64,000 bases of DNA. Source: Punica granatum. Its lineage: Eukaryota; Streptophyta; Magnoliopsida; Myrtales; Lythraceae. This document shows, one piece after another, positions 41,382-57,828 of this stretch. The notes under the pieces were generated by a model. The model was given only the letters and a program-made list of their open reading frames with translations. It searched no databases and was not told the DNA's origin. The stretch covers positions 2,852,001 through 2,916,000 of the forward strand of contig NC_045127.1 in assembly GCF_007655135.1 (NCBI RefSeq), read 5' to 3'. Position 1 is the stretch's first letter. Each line of letters starts with the position of its first letter. The position numbers were made by a program, and so were the translations under genes.

Positions 41382-42581
41382 TGTCGGAACACCGCAGCTG
41401 ATTGTGGGCGCAAACGGAGGACACCTCCAGACAAAGGCCGCCAGATAACGTTCTGTTCGATCCCCTGTCGCCACAGACAGGACAGCCGCCAACAAAAATC
41501 ATTTAACCAGCCCCAATAGTAGAAATTAAAAAGGAACAAAATTTACGGTCATTTCCCCCCAAATTTGTCATTTTTCCTCTCTTTCTTGATCAGGTGCGCG
41601 CAATTTATTTGCTGAAACTAATTTTTAATTATATATCGGTTTGATCCAAGTTCGTCATACTTTAATCTCAAGTCATTTGCGAGCAAAACTAATGGTTGAA
41701 AAGCGACACGATATATAAGACCGAACATACCGCATGATAAAGCAGTGGGCGCAACAACATCTCGAATTCGCGAGCCTAATGCATAGGTTGAGAAATAGGG
41801 TTATTTACCTCAATGAGTTTGTAAGCAGCAGTAGTCACCTCTGCTCTGGGCCTCTGGGGGAGGATTAGGATTTGTCGTAGGATTTGTTGGGTCCTTTTTG
41901 TATTTCTCTCTCTTTTTTCTTTTTTTTTTCCCACACCTAAATAAATAAGAGATGGGTGCAAGATGCAGAAGTATAATATTATGGCAACGTTGCCAACCAC
42001 CCAATTTCAATAATTATGGGCTAATCACTTCCTTTCCATATAAACATACAAAATTGGCATAAAGGATTTGAAATTAATATCTTTCCCACATAAACACTCT
42101 CCCTTTTCCAAATAAAATTCCTGTTTCTGGCCACCAGTTTACATGGTTTTCCATTCGATGTCAGGACACGTGGCAAGACCGGAGAGGAAGAACAATTTTT
42201 CCTCCATTTTTTTTTTTCAGAAACAATATCTCGATTTGGCGTCTTTACTGGTTATGACAGTCTCAATTTTTGGATTGCATCCTGGGAGTCATAGATCCAT
42301 CTGTGAAAGCAACAATAACATGATTCTTCGTAATCATGCGACACCGTTTCAAACAAACGCGAAAGCCGATTGTATGTAATGAGGTCCAAATCTCTGATGA
42401 TACAGATACAATTTCCACCTCAAGGTCTGAAGCAGCCGTCAGAAAAATTTCCCATCGATCCGTTCTGTATTCAAATGACAGCATGTATTTACATCCGAAT
42501 TCGAGGAAACCTTTCATCAAATATTACAAGTTTCCACCTCATAACAGGCCGTGTCCATGGAAGAGCTGCTTGGAAAATGCC
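41382..42581. other. IGPS upstream region and LSMT 3' region
   Basis: Both genes are on the minus strand, so this interval holds the IGPS promoter and leader and the 3' untranslated region of the methyltransferase gene. No independent coding sequence was recognised. Confidence 0.5.
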
Positions 42582-45500
42582 TCACTTAAACAACTTCCTG
42601 ACACCATCAAATATCCTCAATGCTCTCAACTCGCCACTCCTTATATCCCTCAGTCTTCTCCTCAATATCTGAAACCAGCAAAATCAATCAGAAGAGTACT
42701 TGCACCAACAAGTCAGCGTTTGGTAAGTTTCCAAGTGTGATAGTAATGAAGAACCATCTCAGCATGCAGGAAAATGGGCAAAGCTTATTTGGCAGGAAAT
42801 AGAATTATAAATTGCTTTTCGATCCTTGCTTGAGGAAAGATGTAGTGCTCACATATTGAGAACGGAAAAGAATCCTCCTCTCGCTAGTACACAAGTCTAC
42901 AGCTAGCTGTTTCAGGAACACTCTCCGGTTGAGTTGCTTTGGAGAAGTCACATCCAAGTCCATCGACTCACTTCCCTGAACATCAGAACAATATAAAATC
43001 CATGAACTGAAGTCTCGTAATTACTCTTAACAAAAGGAACTTTTGTACAATTAGTTAAATGTACTTGTTACAGGTTATGATGTTGAAAGCAAAAAGTCTC
43101 AATATGGGAAACTCACTTGCAAGAATTTGGTGTACTTGGATATGCTAGATTCGCAGGTATCAAGTAAAAACTGCAGGGCCTTTTCTTCAATTTCCGGGTA
43201 CCGAATTTCCTTCTTTGCATTTGATTTATTTGATGCTGCAGCCGCCATCTGTCAAGAAATCCCAGTATGAATCCTCATGGATTGATAGATGCACTTTGAG
43301 AATGAGAGAAGGAACAATAGCTACCTCTTCAAACTGTCTGCTCATACTCGGAGGGCTCACGGCTAAATAAGCATATGCCATCAATTCCACAGGCCATCCA
43401 GTAATTCTTATAGGAAAACACTGAGATCTGCTCAAGCACATAGTCGAGTCAAAAACTAACAAGCAGATAGACTGCTTTAAGACACTAGGTTCTACAAGTC
43501 TGAAGCCAAGATAATCTGCCTATTAGAAGAGTGCCCAAGATTGTCAAAAAATAGGAATTTGAGAATGGAGCTTATTACATGAATTAAAAGAGTAGGGAAT
43601 CCGAATGAACAAATGATTTTTCATTTATGACTATGCTTTAATATTCGTTACTTTTTATTAAGTTGAACAAAAGGCATGTGAATGAATAGGTCAAGCAATA
43701 AACTAAACTGCCTAATACTGGGAACACACGGAATACGGCAAAGATGAAATTTAAGCATAAGCATTTTTAAGCCAATGTGTAAACAGGCAATGCAGTACTC
43801 ACGAAGATAGTCCATGCTTCTTCAGAGCTTCTACTTTTTCCTTGTGGCACTTGTCTGATTTCTTAATTGATAATGACAACTCCACCGAATCGCTGGGATT
43901 CGTACCCTCTCTAGGCACAAACCCATAGGACAGCAACAGCTCTCCATTGGATTTCCTACCATATGATATGAAAACCTGCAAAGTTCATGACACAGTTCTG
44001 TCATTTAAAGTTTTGCTGATAGCATCATCAAATTAAGGCTAAAGTCAAAGATGGTTACCTGCTCACCAAGCTGATACTGCCGGTCAGTTGTAAAGACAAC
44101 GCCCTGAGATGATTTATCATAGTCCAAGAATGTTTCTACCTGGATAATTAGACTTTATCTAGTTAGGTATTTTATATTATCCACAACGAATATTTTCAGC
44201 GGGGAAAATAAAATAAAATTGACTGTCGAACATACATCACAACTATGATTCAACATATCTGCCCAAGGAACCAAGGCAACCCTGTTATCCATCGAGGGTA
44301 GGCGAACCTGTGAAGGGAAAATGAAGAAACTGATCATCTTTTTAAATGCTAAGTCTCTCAAAAATCATAGAGAACTAGGCAAGAGGTTCAGGATAAATTT
44401 TTAAGGTAGGAAATATATACTTTGAGAAAATCCAACTGCACAAACCACCCTCTGGACAGGTAATTCAAGGTAATAGAGCATCCAGAGAAGAATGAGAAAT
44501 TCTTTGAGGCATCAGGTGATGGAAAAAAATCCAAATTTGATTATATCTATAAGAACAAGCATAGCTTTGACGCATACACAGTAAGAATGAATATGCGGGT
44601 GAGAAAAATTATTATCTCCTCGAGTAAGTTCACTCACCAAACGGGAGAAAATAATTCCAAAGGACCATGTGAAGGTCTCCAAATTAAAGACCTGCATATC
44701 AGAAACCAAAATATTAAAACTGGTAATAGGAGTGCATGAAAAGCTCACTGAAGAAACACAGAGAAAAGTAAGGCCGCTAAACTCAATTTAACTCATTTAC
44801 ATCATACACAAATGAGTAACATTTTGAAACCAAAATGATCAATACTAGCTGGATTGAGACATCGTAATATTGAAGGGGACAACAATACACTGCGAAAGCA
44901 AGATTTTCTCTAAGGCTGGTTCTTTTTGTTCATGAATGAAAAGCCTTATGATTTTCTTCTATGGACAGGAATATAAAGTATTTTAAGATATACATCCATT
45001 CAGTAAATAAAAGAAATACCTCTTCAGGAAATAAGTACGGATGTTTGGAAAATATTCTGAGCCTTAAATCATTGTATCTGCACGACATACAAATCAATGT
45101 TCAACGACAAGCCATGAGGAAAAAGGACAATAGGCAAAAAGTTTCAACTTTCACTACAAAAGTTCTTCATGAAAGTGAAGCCATACGTTCCAACAACATT
45201 AGTGATCCGTTCAAGCGCTCGTTCTCTGATTTGCGACGCTTCCAAGTATCTATCCAGTTCCGCACGTGTCCTGAAAGGTGAAACTGAGAGTATACCTTAA
45301 ATCAAAGAAAAGTCTGTGAAACTTTCTCAACCAGAAAATAAGGAGTAGACTTACCAGTATAAAAGTGAATAAGGCTGCCGGGGTAAGGCTGCAATGTAAT
45401 TGCTCCACCGAGATGATTTCATGAGACTTGCTTCACTGATCAAATAAGTAGCAAGCAATGGCCAATCTGGGACTCCGTTCTGTCTCAAAATCTTCCCAGC

Positions 45501-46198
45501 CTCAGTGCAGCTCCACTCCTATCACCGAATGTAAAGGAAACTTAGTGACTACTGCCCCCATTTGCATCAGAAATTTCTGTTAGATTCTTCAGTAGATCTT
45601 CTTTCAGCAAATACTGTTCGAAATTTTCTACTTTTTCCTCCCTTAACTTTAAAATAACGAATTCCTAAAGTTATCTCAATCATTTGAGGCGAAAAGCTTC
45701 TATCTTCAAGAGCTACCGATATGAAACCGAAGCAGGGTGCACACCACTAAAATGTACTGAATTTTGATGAACAATCACATTCAGTCAATCTCAAGTATGA
45801 CATGGTGAGACTATCGAGCTTTGATATCTCACCGAGTCGGCAGTGATGAAGAGCGAAGGAGGCACAAACAGCAGCTTCTCGCCCTTCCTTATGTTCTTCA
45901 GAGCAACGAGCCCTCTCTCCCCGACCTTCACCCTCTGAATGGCCATCTTCTGGGGAGGGAGGCCGGAGTCAGACAGCCACTGCTGGAGCGCGGAAGCATT
46001 CTCAAGAGAATCGACATCGCAGCCCCATGGTATCTTCTGGCCCTCGGCAGCGGTTCTGCTGCCAGTGGAGACCGAGCAGTGGACCGGCGCGTGCCTGGGG
46101 AAGAAGGCGCGCTGGCCGTAGGAGCTGTAGGGCTTCTGCGTCGGCGAGAAGGGCGGGATCAGCGTGGTTTGGAGGATTCTCGAGCAAGCTTCGGCCAT
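42582..46198 (-). CDS. LSMT: Rubisco large subunit / aldolase lysine N-methyltransferase (498 aa)
   Basis: This is a chloroplast SET-domain methyltransferase. The family trimethylates fructose-bisphosphate aldolases and, in some species, Lys14 of RbcL. Twelve exons run 46198-45833, 45518-45355, 45270-45187, 45077-45020, 44691-44638, 44307-44236, 44139-44059, 43975-43803, 43427-43325, 43248-43117, 42975-42853 and 42668-42582. After a Ser-rich transit peptide come VGERGLVALKNIRKGEKLLF, the SET blocks VPWADMLNHSCDV and GEQVFISYGRKSNGELLLSY, and the Rubisco-substrate-binding domain ending SERRILFRSQYILRRRLRDI. The last exon codes RSGELRALRIFDGVRKLFK. It is short and separate, and reading through the donor at 42852 would give a false tail. 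Aldolase as the only substrate is an open possibility. Confidence 0.95.
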
Positions 46199-46586
46199 GG
46201 CGGGAGGGGTAGAGAGAGAGAGAGGGTGAGCTTATCCAGTGAATGGAGATGGAGGTAGTGCGAGGTAGTGGACGGTTAGCCTTTAACGGTTAATTTCAAT
46301 TTTGCCCCTGTGGTTTCTTTTCCCTCTCAATTTGACCCTATACTTTAGTTATTTCGATTTCCTCCCCAGTCGTTTGAAATCTCTCTCTACCCATTCGGTT
46401 CAGTTGGTCTCCAAACATCCACTTCTTAGGTGAACATTGTCTATGTAAATTGGGGGTTATATTGGTGTGGCTAGAACACGAATTCAGTTGAGCGCTCTTC
46501 CAAGATATCGTAAACCTTTCAAGATTTATATGTCGTGCTCAATATCCGTTTTCTTAGAACAGCCGGATATAGCCGTATGACGTATT
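46199..46586. other. LSMT promoter region
   Basis: Presumed leader and promoter of the minus-strand methyltransferase gene. Nothing else recognised. Confidence 0.4.
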
Positions 46587-47133
46587 TATTAAAATTTTCA
46601 TTGGGCTTATACGGATCTGGGTCCATTTTCACTTAAAAGCTCAAGTTAATAAGTGGTAATACTGAAGTCATAAATTAACCCATAGATTTTCCTTTTCTTT
46701 TCCGATATGAAATTTATCCCATTTTACTCATCAACACCCGCCCTCACATGCAATGTGTGGTCTATTTCTGTCTACACGTTATCACGTGCCCTTAAACACC
46801 TGCCCTCAACAATTGACCTCTAGCCGAGCTCTTCTTTTGTGCTCTAACGAGAGGGACTAACACGAGGCGCACTTTAGCTGCACTCGACATACTGGGCCTG
46901 GCGTGATGTGGGTGCGCACACGCACGTAGGCATGCATATGTATAACCTAGGTTCTGATACCATATTAAAATTGCCATTGGGCTTATACGGGTCTGAGCTA
47001 ATTTCCACAGGCCTGAGCTCATTTTCACTTAAAAGTTCAATCTGATAAATGATGAATACCCAAATCATATATTAACTCATGAATTTTCCTTTTCTTTTTC
47101 GTTATGAAATTTACCTCATTTTACTTCTCAACA
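46587..47133 (-). mobile_element. TRIM retrotransposon (547 bp, no coding capacity)
   Basis: Two diverged direct repeats, 46587-46736 (150 bp) and 46963-47133 (171 bp), act as LTRs. On the minus strand each begins TGTTGA and ends near TTTTAATA. Immediately downstream of the 5' LTR on that strand, at 46962-46950, is TGGTATCAGAACC, the primer-binding site complementary to initiator tRNA-Met. Immediately before the 3' LTR, at 46747-46737, is a polypurine tract (GTGAGGGCGGG). The internal part is only 226 bases. The second LTR carries a small internal duplication. No clear target duplication was found, suggesting age. Confidence 0.88.
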
Positions 47134-47797
47134 GAGTATTACATTTGTATAAGAATTTGTCTTTTTGGTACTCCATATTTTAGGTAGTCGTGAATATAAG
47201 AAATATACCATTTATTATTTTCCTTCTATGTAAAAATCTCACGAGCTATTTATAGCTCCAAATGTTTCAATGAAACTTGAGTCGGATCATTTCAATCTCC
47301 ACAGTATCTCTTCTTTCGGATCTTCTTGAACTGTTTAAGACAAGTGCAACAAAGGAAGACCACAGGATCCTCCAAAACCTTTGTACACTAATAACCGGGC
47401 GAGTGTCAACATCCTCGCTTGTATATTACAGAATCAATAGGTCATATATTACTGTCGTAGATGTACACGATCTAAAAAGACGACAAAAGATGTAAAAGTT
47501 ATGCGTCCATGGTTAAAGAAGATAAAAGAATCTGTGTTGAAAATCTATATCATCCTGTAGAAACGGAAGTTCCTTCAAAAGTTGAGAACTTCCAACAGTT
47601 TTTCGAGACCTTCGAGTTCAGCCATCTGAAGTTAACCTGGCAAGAGAGCCTTGACAGAGGTGACATTGATAGCAATTTGTGGAAGGCCGATACATCTGCC
47701 TGGTAGAAGGGGAGTTCGGTTTTATGTCACAGCTGCTCGACTAATCTGAAAGAAGGAAAAGGAGAAGTCAAAAAAGAAAACATTTGAGGAAGAAAAT
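47134..47797. other. Downstream region of the NDR kinase gene
   Basis: AT-rich region including the kinase 3' untranslated part. A 65-codon open frame at 47509-47706 on the plus strand has no recognisable domain. Confidence 0.4.
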
Positions 47798-51998
<4,201 letters not shown>

Positions 51999-52679
51999 CT
52001 TAACCTCAAAAGGTCATCAAGCATCAACCATTCTCATATGCAATTAGAGCTTTGAGACACCGCCAAAATTCCAAATAACGCAGCAGAGGCCTGCAGAGGT
52101 TAAAGGCACGATGATTCATCGTCAAATGTCAGTCACCTTGAAATTTTTCTACACAGGAAAACACCTGAGGAAACTCTTCCTTGCAAGTGTTATCATCAAA
52201 GATTTTTTTTTTTTAAACCATTTTCTCCACACTGAACAATATATTGGGCAGAACCCACATGAGAAACTGACCCAACACGCACGAAAACAGAACCACAATC
52301 GATCAAGGGCACGATCATCAACGACTCGATTCAAGAACGCGGGAATACCGGCCCGGAGCAGCAAAAACACGCCAAACTCAAGAATCAACGGAAAATCACC
52401 ACCAAGAGAAAAACATTTAACAGGAAGAAGAACTAGAAATGGGGTACAGATTACCGATTGGTGGGGTTGGTTGAATGATGATCAGAGGCAAAAGCAACAG
52501 CACCAACAGCAATGATTAGAAGAAGAACAGGCAGAACATTAAAATGGGGTTCGGGAATGATGGGCGCAAATAGAAAAAAGAAGAGCGGGAATTTCGGGGG
52601 AGGGAAGGGGAGAGGTCCGATGAGTCCTCTTCCCTTCAATTTCCTTTCCCCTGCCTTCCGCGCGAATCTCTCTGCTTCA

Positions 52680-52723
<44 letters not shown>

Positions 52724-53531
52724 GATCTCATTGTTTGTTCCTTCCCTCCCTCCGAGCTTCTTCCTAAATTTCTTTATTTTTCCATTTTTTTAGAATTTGC
52801 TATATAATATTTTCCTTAAAAATTGAAATTTTCTATAAAATGACCTAAATGCCCCCGAGGCTCGAGTCGAGTCCGGTGGAGTGGGTGGATTGCTTATTCG
52901 GGCTCGAGGCCTAGCTACGTGTAAGTGTTTTGAAACAGCATAGTCCATCATGATTCAAACGAGAAAACCGGTCAAATAACAATCGTGCTAGAAAATAGAT
53001 CGATAGTAAGCAGACCGATAAAAACAATAGCAAATGACGATCTTAGTAACCGAAACTCGGGGAGACGGGTTTTTGGTAATTTCATTCGATCACATTTATG
53101 TTCGTGAGTCCCTCTTTGCAGGCTGACAGTTTGCAATACTTCGAGGAAAACAGTAAAGAATTGTTCAGCAAAATCCAATTAAATAATTAATTAAATATTA
53201 TTTAGAAAAATATGGGTAAGACTGAGAAGAAGATTCTCAGGTGCCGCTGCAGTCAACTGACCCAACATTGTTCTGCTGGCCGTCCCATAATATTAAAAAA
53301 TTTTCATTTCATCATTGATTAATGATTTTCAAATTTCTCAATTTTAGAATTATTTTTTTACTGAAAACATACGAAGATGCAACCTCTTCAATGCTACAGA
53401 TTGAGGAGCATCATCTACAAGACAAGAAGATACATCGAGGGCGGTTATTGCATTGCTTTTTGCTTGAAAAATCTACGAAAGAATCGAACTCAGTATCATT
53501 TTCCTTCGGGTTCCGACGTAGTCGCCGAAGA
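51999..53531. other. NDR kinase upstream region
   Basis: Contains the presumed kinase leader and promoter and the 3' part of the ABC gene. A CT microsatellite occupies 52682-52721. AT-rich sequence follows from about 52790. No supported coding sequence. Confidence 0.45.
52682..52721. repeat. CT/GA microsatellite, 20 units
   Basis: Forty uninterrupted bases of CT on the plus strand, which is GA on the coding strand of the kinase gene, about 690 bases upstream of its start codon. It is likely to be near the transcription start. Confidence 0.95.
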
Positions 53532-56178
53532 TCAACGGTAATATGCCATATGTCTGGATGAGGCGAAAGGGGAGAAACCATAAGAGGATGTCCTCTGGGA
53601 TTGCGTGGGTTGCTTCTTCTTCTTCTCGGATTTTGTCTCCGAACGCAACCAAGATTCGACTGTAGAGTGGAGGTTCCCCGAGCGCTTCAGCTCATCGATC
53701 AGGGTTAACTCCTCGGCCCTCTTCAACTCACCGTCCTGGATGTACACAAGATGAGTAGCCCATGCCTCCAGCCCGTCGAATATGTGTGTGGCGTACACTA
53801 TCGTAGATCCTCTCTGCAAGATCAATTTACATAACGATTTGACATCAGTCATATCAGCCAGTCGGCGGAAAGAATGCCTGGAACTTCGTTATAAACTGCA
53901 ACCCAGAAATAATCCTCCCAACACCACTAATTTGTTCGATGCGTGTATTTCCAGGTGCAAGGCCCACTTGCGAAGAAATAATCACAAACATGTGACAGAA
54001 AATTCATTATCATTACCTGCTCGCACTCTTCCTTCAAGAAGTCGAGTAGATCCAATCGAGTCACAACATCGAGATCAACTGTTACCTCATCCAACAAAAG
54101 AACCTGCCGCCACATGGGAAACCAACTCCTCTTAGATTGTATATCAACTCAAAGATCTTGCATTCAAATGATCCGAGATAAAGGTCCAATGCAAAAAAGG
54201 GCCAACATGAGGATTTTTACAGAATCCTCTATGGATCGATATGACAGCACCGAAAGCATCTATTATGGCTGCTGATTTACCGAGTTAATCCTGCCAGAAG
54301 CTCAGTACCTTGAAAGGATGCAGAAGGCCCATGCATATCTGGACACGACGGCGTTGCCCATCTGAAACCTTATGCATTCGCCATTGCAGATCGATGTCAA
54401 GGAGCTCAATCAACTTTTCTCTCCTCGCTGGATCAGCTCCCTCAACTGCACATGGTATGCACATGGCAGGTACATATATCAGTCAACGACAAGTTGAGAT
54501 AGGAACTTATGGATGATAATGATTATGAGAAACTACATATATCAGCACTATAGACACTAGACTCCATAACTGCTAATTAGGTTTGTATTCATGAATCCGT
54601 GCAAGTATATTGCAATTTTAACTCCATTAAGCGTAATGGCCTGATTATCCAATTAGGGGAACAAAAAAAATTGAGACTACTGGTCACACCACACACCTCC
54701 AAAAATCATATGCTCAGCAGAGAAGTCTCCCTGGAGTGGAATCTCGCCCTGAAAGTTGTCAACAGCAGTCCAAATTAGATACTACTCAGAATACATGAAT
54801 TTTTCCTGGATGCTGGGCGGTAAACCAGAACCGGAAGTCAGAAAGAAGGATTTGTGTGCAAAGATACAATGCAGCCATCTATATGTGAGTCAAATAGAAA
54901 GAGCATTAGGCTCTAGCTTAAGATGATAAACAAGTGCAGACACAGAATTGGATTAACTATCTTCCGGTTATTCTAAAAGGAAATAAAAGGATCAGCAAGG
55001 AGCAACTACATTCATAGACCGGCTGTTAATGATGATACGCTTTGTTTATGATGGCATGGACGCGTAACCCAAGAACTTCATTACAACAAAGGAATTGATT
55101 CAATTCAAACAACAGGCACATGATATATGCAGGAGCTATGCCTCCGAGATTTTCATCATCACTTCTATGTACAGTTGATGCAGCACAGTTTTATCACAGA
55201 ATGCCTTGAAGCATCGGATAAACCACATTAACCACACAAGAGGAAATACAGCATTACAGGGAAGGATAGTTTGCTAACTCACAGCGGAGCCGACAGTTTT
55301 ACTCCAAGAACCTCCCAAGTATGCCAAGTCACCACTGCAGACCAATTGAGTATCATGAAAAACCGAACGTCCCAGTACTTGCACGACGTCCTGCCCTCCC
55401 ACCATGTGCTTACCCGCCAAAATCTTCAGCAAGGTGGTCTTGCCTGCACGGAAAATTTTCAAACAGAGCCCGGTCAAGCTCCTCAAGAACTACAACACCG
55501 ACAACTCTGCAGCTCCACTCGACCGACGAAAATTTAATACAGTAAGCCCGAAAACTCAAACTATCAATTAATTAGACAATAGAACCAACCTGTTCCCCAA
55601 CTAATTCACCAATCCCACAAATTCCCAACTTTGACTATGACTCTGTGGAGAAATTCGCCTAGCTCGCCCCTGATATGAAAACACGCCCCTTCTTTTGTCT
55701 CCTACCAATACCTAATCATCTACCATTCCATTGCAACATAGCAACCGAAATCTACTTCTACTCAGCACGGATATAGGGAAGCCATTAAAATCCAAAGCAG
55801 CTACTATAAACAATTGAGCTGCGTTTCAAAGATCAAGAGATGGAAATCTGGGTACCCAGCTTCTTGATAGCAGCTAATCATACGCGAGTTTTTAAGCTAT
55901 GAACCAATAAGCACAGCTAAAGAATTATATCCAAAAACATGGTTGTCAAGGCACATTCAGACCGACGGCGCTAGTTAATCACTCCCTCCCGGAAGTCATT
56001 CGCCCTCACCTGAGCCGTTCGCGCCGATGAGGAGGCAGCGAGATCCGGGGGAGACCGTGAGGTTGAAGTCAGCGAATAGCGGGGACTGGGGATCGTAGGC
56101 GAACTGCATGGCGAGCACCCGTATGCTCTCCGTCTTCGATGCAGCATCGCCCCCTTCGTCATCTCCACTGCGCCCCAT
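53532..56178 (-). CDS. Soluble ABC ATPase, ABCI19-21/Caf16-like (295 aa)
   Basis: A single nucleotide-binding domain without membrane segments, like plant ABCI19, ABCI20 and ABCI21 and yeast Caf16. Exons run 56178-56010, 55443-55283, 54748-54697, 54445-54309, 54103-54017 and 53813-53532. Walker A GANGSGKTT is split by the first intron. The signature is [10 protein letters not shown] (SDGQ in place of SGGQ, typical of this group). Walker B is [12 protein letters not shown], and the H-loop is [10 protein letters not shown]. The C-terminus is basic (KSEKKKKQ) and ends SRHMAYYR. In Arabidopsis the group is linked to ER-associated ABC complexes and hormone responses in seedlings. The neighbouring NDR kinase suggests ABCI19 by position. 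Confidence 0.93.
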
Positions 56179-56262
56179 CTTTCCTGGACTTGATCCGGTC
56201 TGGCTTCAAGTTTTTAGCTTTGAACTCTTCTTCTTCCCTCAGCTGGTGCCTTGTTCTGCTTA

Positions 56263-56263
<1 letters not shown>

Positions 56264-56292
<29 letters not shown>
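56264..56292. repeat. Compound GT/TA microsatellite
   Basis: GTGTGTGTGT followed by alternating TA about 90 bases upstream of the ABCI start codon. Confidence 0.9.
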
Positions 56293-56293
<1 letters not shown>

Positions 56294-56479
56294 GTATGCA
56301 TGCATGCATCTGCTGAGCCCGTGTCGTGTTTGGCGGAGGAGGAGCGGCCATTGATGGCTTGCGACGTGTCCACGCCTTCAAAGGCTTAGGTTGGAAGGCT
56401 GAAGTCGCAACACATCGCCTTGTCTTCTCGCCGTCCCACCCACCCACCTAACCAACCTCGCATGAATTATGCTGGTGCC

Positions 56480-56703
56480 TTTGATTTCAAAATTAAATAA
56501 TTTTAATTTTGATTTTGATTATGAAAAAAAAAATGTGATTATAAATTTGACTTGAGAAACGTATGTTTTTATTGTGTAGTGGATTGAGTTAAAGTTAAAA
56601 TTAAAATTTTTGACTTGGAAAATATGTATTTTTGTTATGTAATGTGTTGAGTTAAAGTTAAAGTTAAAATTAAAATTTTTTTATTGTAAATCCAAATAAG
56701 GCT
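56480..56703. mobile_element. Degenerate MITE copy with internal duplication
   Basis: Contains two tandem copies of a roughly 62-base unit (GACTTGAGAAACGTATG, TAGTGGATTGAGTTAAAGTT) that match the reverse complement of the internal duplication in the MITE at 63730-63961. The ends are too worn to define. Confidence 0.45.
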
Positions 56704-57828
56704 TTTTAGTCTTCTGGTCTTATAATAATAAAGATGGCATTTTTCTACCGAGGACGATAAAAAGATTGCACCTTTTTGGTTTATTGGATTGGAGTTGAGA
56801 TCCCCCGCATTGCATTTTATCTCCATGGAAAGTTCGTTTTTAGGTTAGTCGAACGAGCCAGCCAACCAACCAATTCGTATAAGAGCAGCCTCCGATCTTC
56901 GTATCCTAGTGGAGCCGATAGGGATGAAAATAAAGAACAAGATCAATCGATAATAGTCTCGGAATGCATTGACTCAAGGGGACAAATTGACAACCTTCCA
57001 TTCTAACACGACTAGTCCCTCCCCGATGAAATTGCCCACCGACTCAAGGGGCCGGATGTAACCTCGCGTCCTCAGCGTGTCAGTCCAAGTCCCTCCCCCG
57101 TCAAGAGTTTTCATGGAAACTACATGTCGTCTATGTTGCCCCTTTCAATCACTAAGCGGTCGGTTGCACTAGACTAGGCAACCTCCACCTCAACAAGTCC
57201 AAAGCCGCCTTCTTGCTCCCCGACCTCAACATTCCTCTAATTCCGTGCTCATTGATGAGAACCGAATCTTGCAAGCTTCATTCCTAGCTTTTCCAATTCC
57301 TCCAACCAAGTGCTGGACGATAGTACCGAATGGTTCTTTCAGCCGACGCTCTCCTCCCCTACCCACCATTACGTCCCCGAGATTGGGGTTGAAAACCCAG
57401 CATTCTAGTTGGGCTCTGGCCCATGAAAACACTGGCCCAAATATAATTACTGGGCCGGGTCTATGTCCCCAGGTCCAATGGTAGTGACGAAGCCCAATTG
57501 CTGACTGATCCCCTTTCCCACCACTCACTCTCCTCCTTCCCACCCCGGCCATTGGCTTGACTTCTTTAGGTCTGTCAGTCAGTCAGACACGGCGAAGAAG
57601 AACAGAGGTAGAAAGAATCGCCGAGAGAGTGGCTGGCACTGTCACTGATCCCGTCGCCGGCGTTCGAGGTCGGGTCCTCTCTCGCCTCGTCAGCTCATTC
57701 ATATCCATAAAAGATCTAGCTTGGATTCTCTGCCAGCTGATCGATCTTAAATCTGCAGCTGGTGACACTGTGCTGTTGACTTTAATGTTGGTTTCTTCAT
57801 CCATTTTGGTGTGCGCTTCGCAGTTTTA

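Larger units (their letters stand above)
56179..57828. other. Upstream region between ABCI and ribophorin II genes (divergent)
   Basis: A GT/TA microsatellite lies at 56264-56292, inside the presumed ABCI leader or promoter. A degenerate MITE copy is at about 56480-56703. From about 57000 to 57550 the sequence is GC-balanced with broken reading frames and no domain I can assign. Around 57560-57828 is the presumed ribophorin II leader. Confidence 0.45.

Noticed and set aside
46950..46962. Match to initiator tRNA-Met considered as a tRNA fragment
   Set aside because: Only 13 bases match, and its exact position next to an LTR identifies it as a retrotransposon primer-binding site.
47509..47706. 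65-codon open frame downstream of the kinase gene
   Set aside because: No domain, no splice or start context, and located in a presumed 3' flanking region next to a TRIM.
52111..52515. 134-codon open frame upstream of the NDR kinase
   Set aside because: Composition is low-complexity (QKQQHQQQ end) and it overlaps the antisense of the presumed kinase leader. No homology recognised.
57000..57550. Possible broken leucine-rich-repeat or other coding remnant upstream of ribophorin II
   Set aside because: Stops occur in every frame, and the residual similarity is too vague to name a parent gene.
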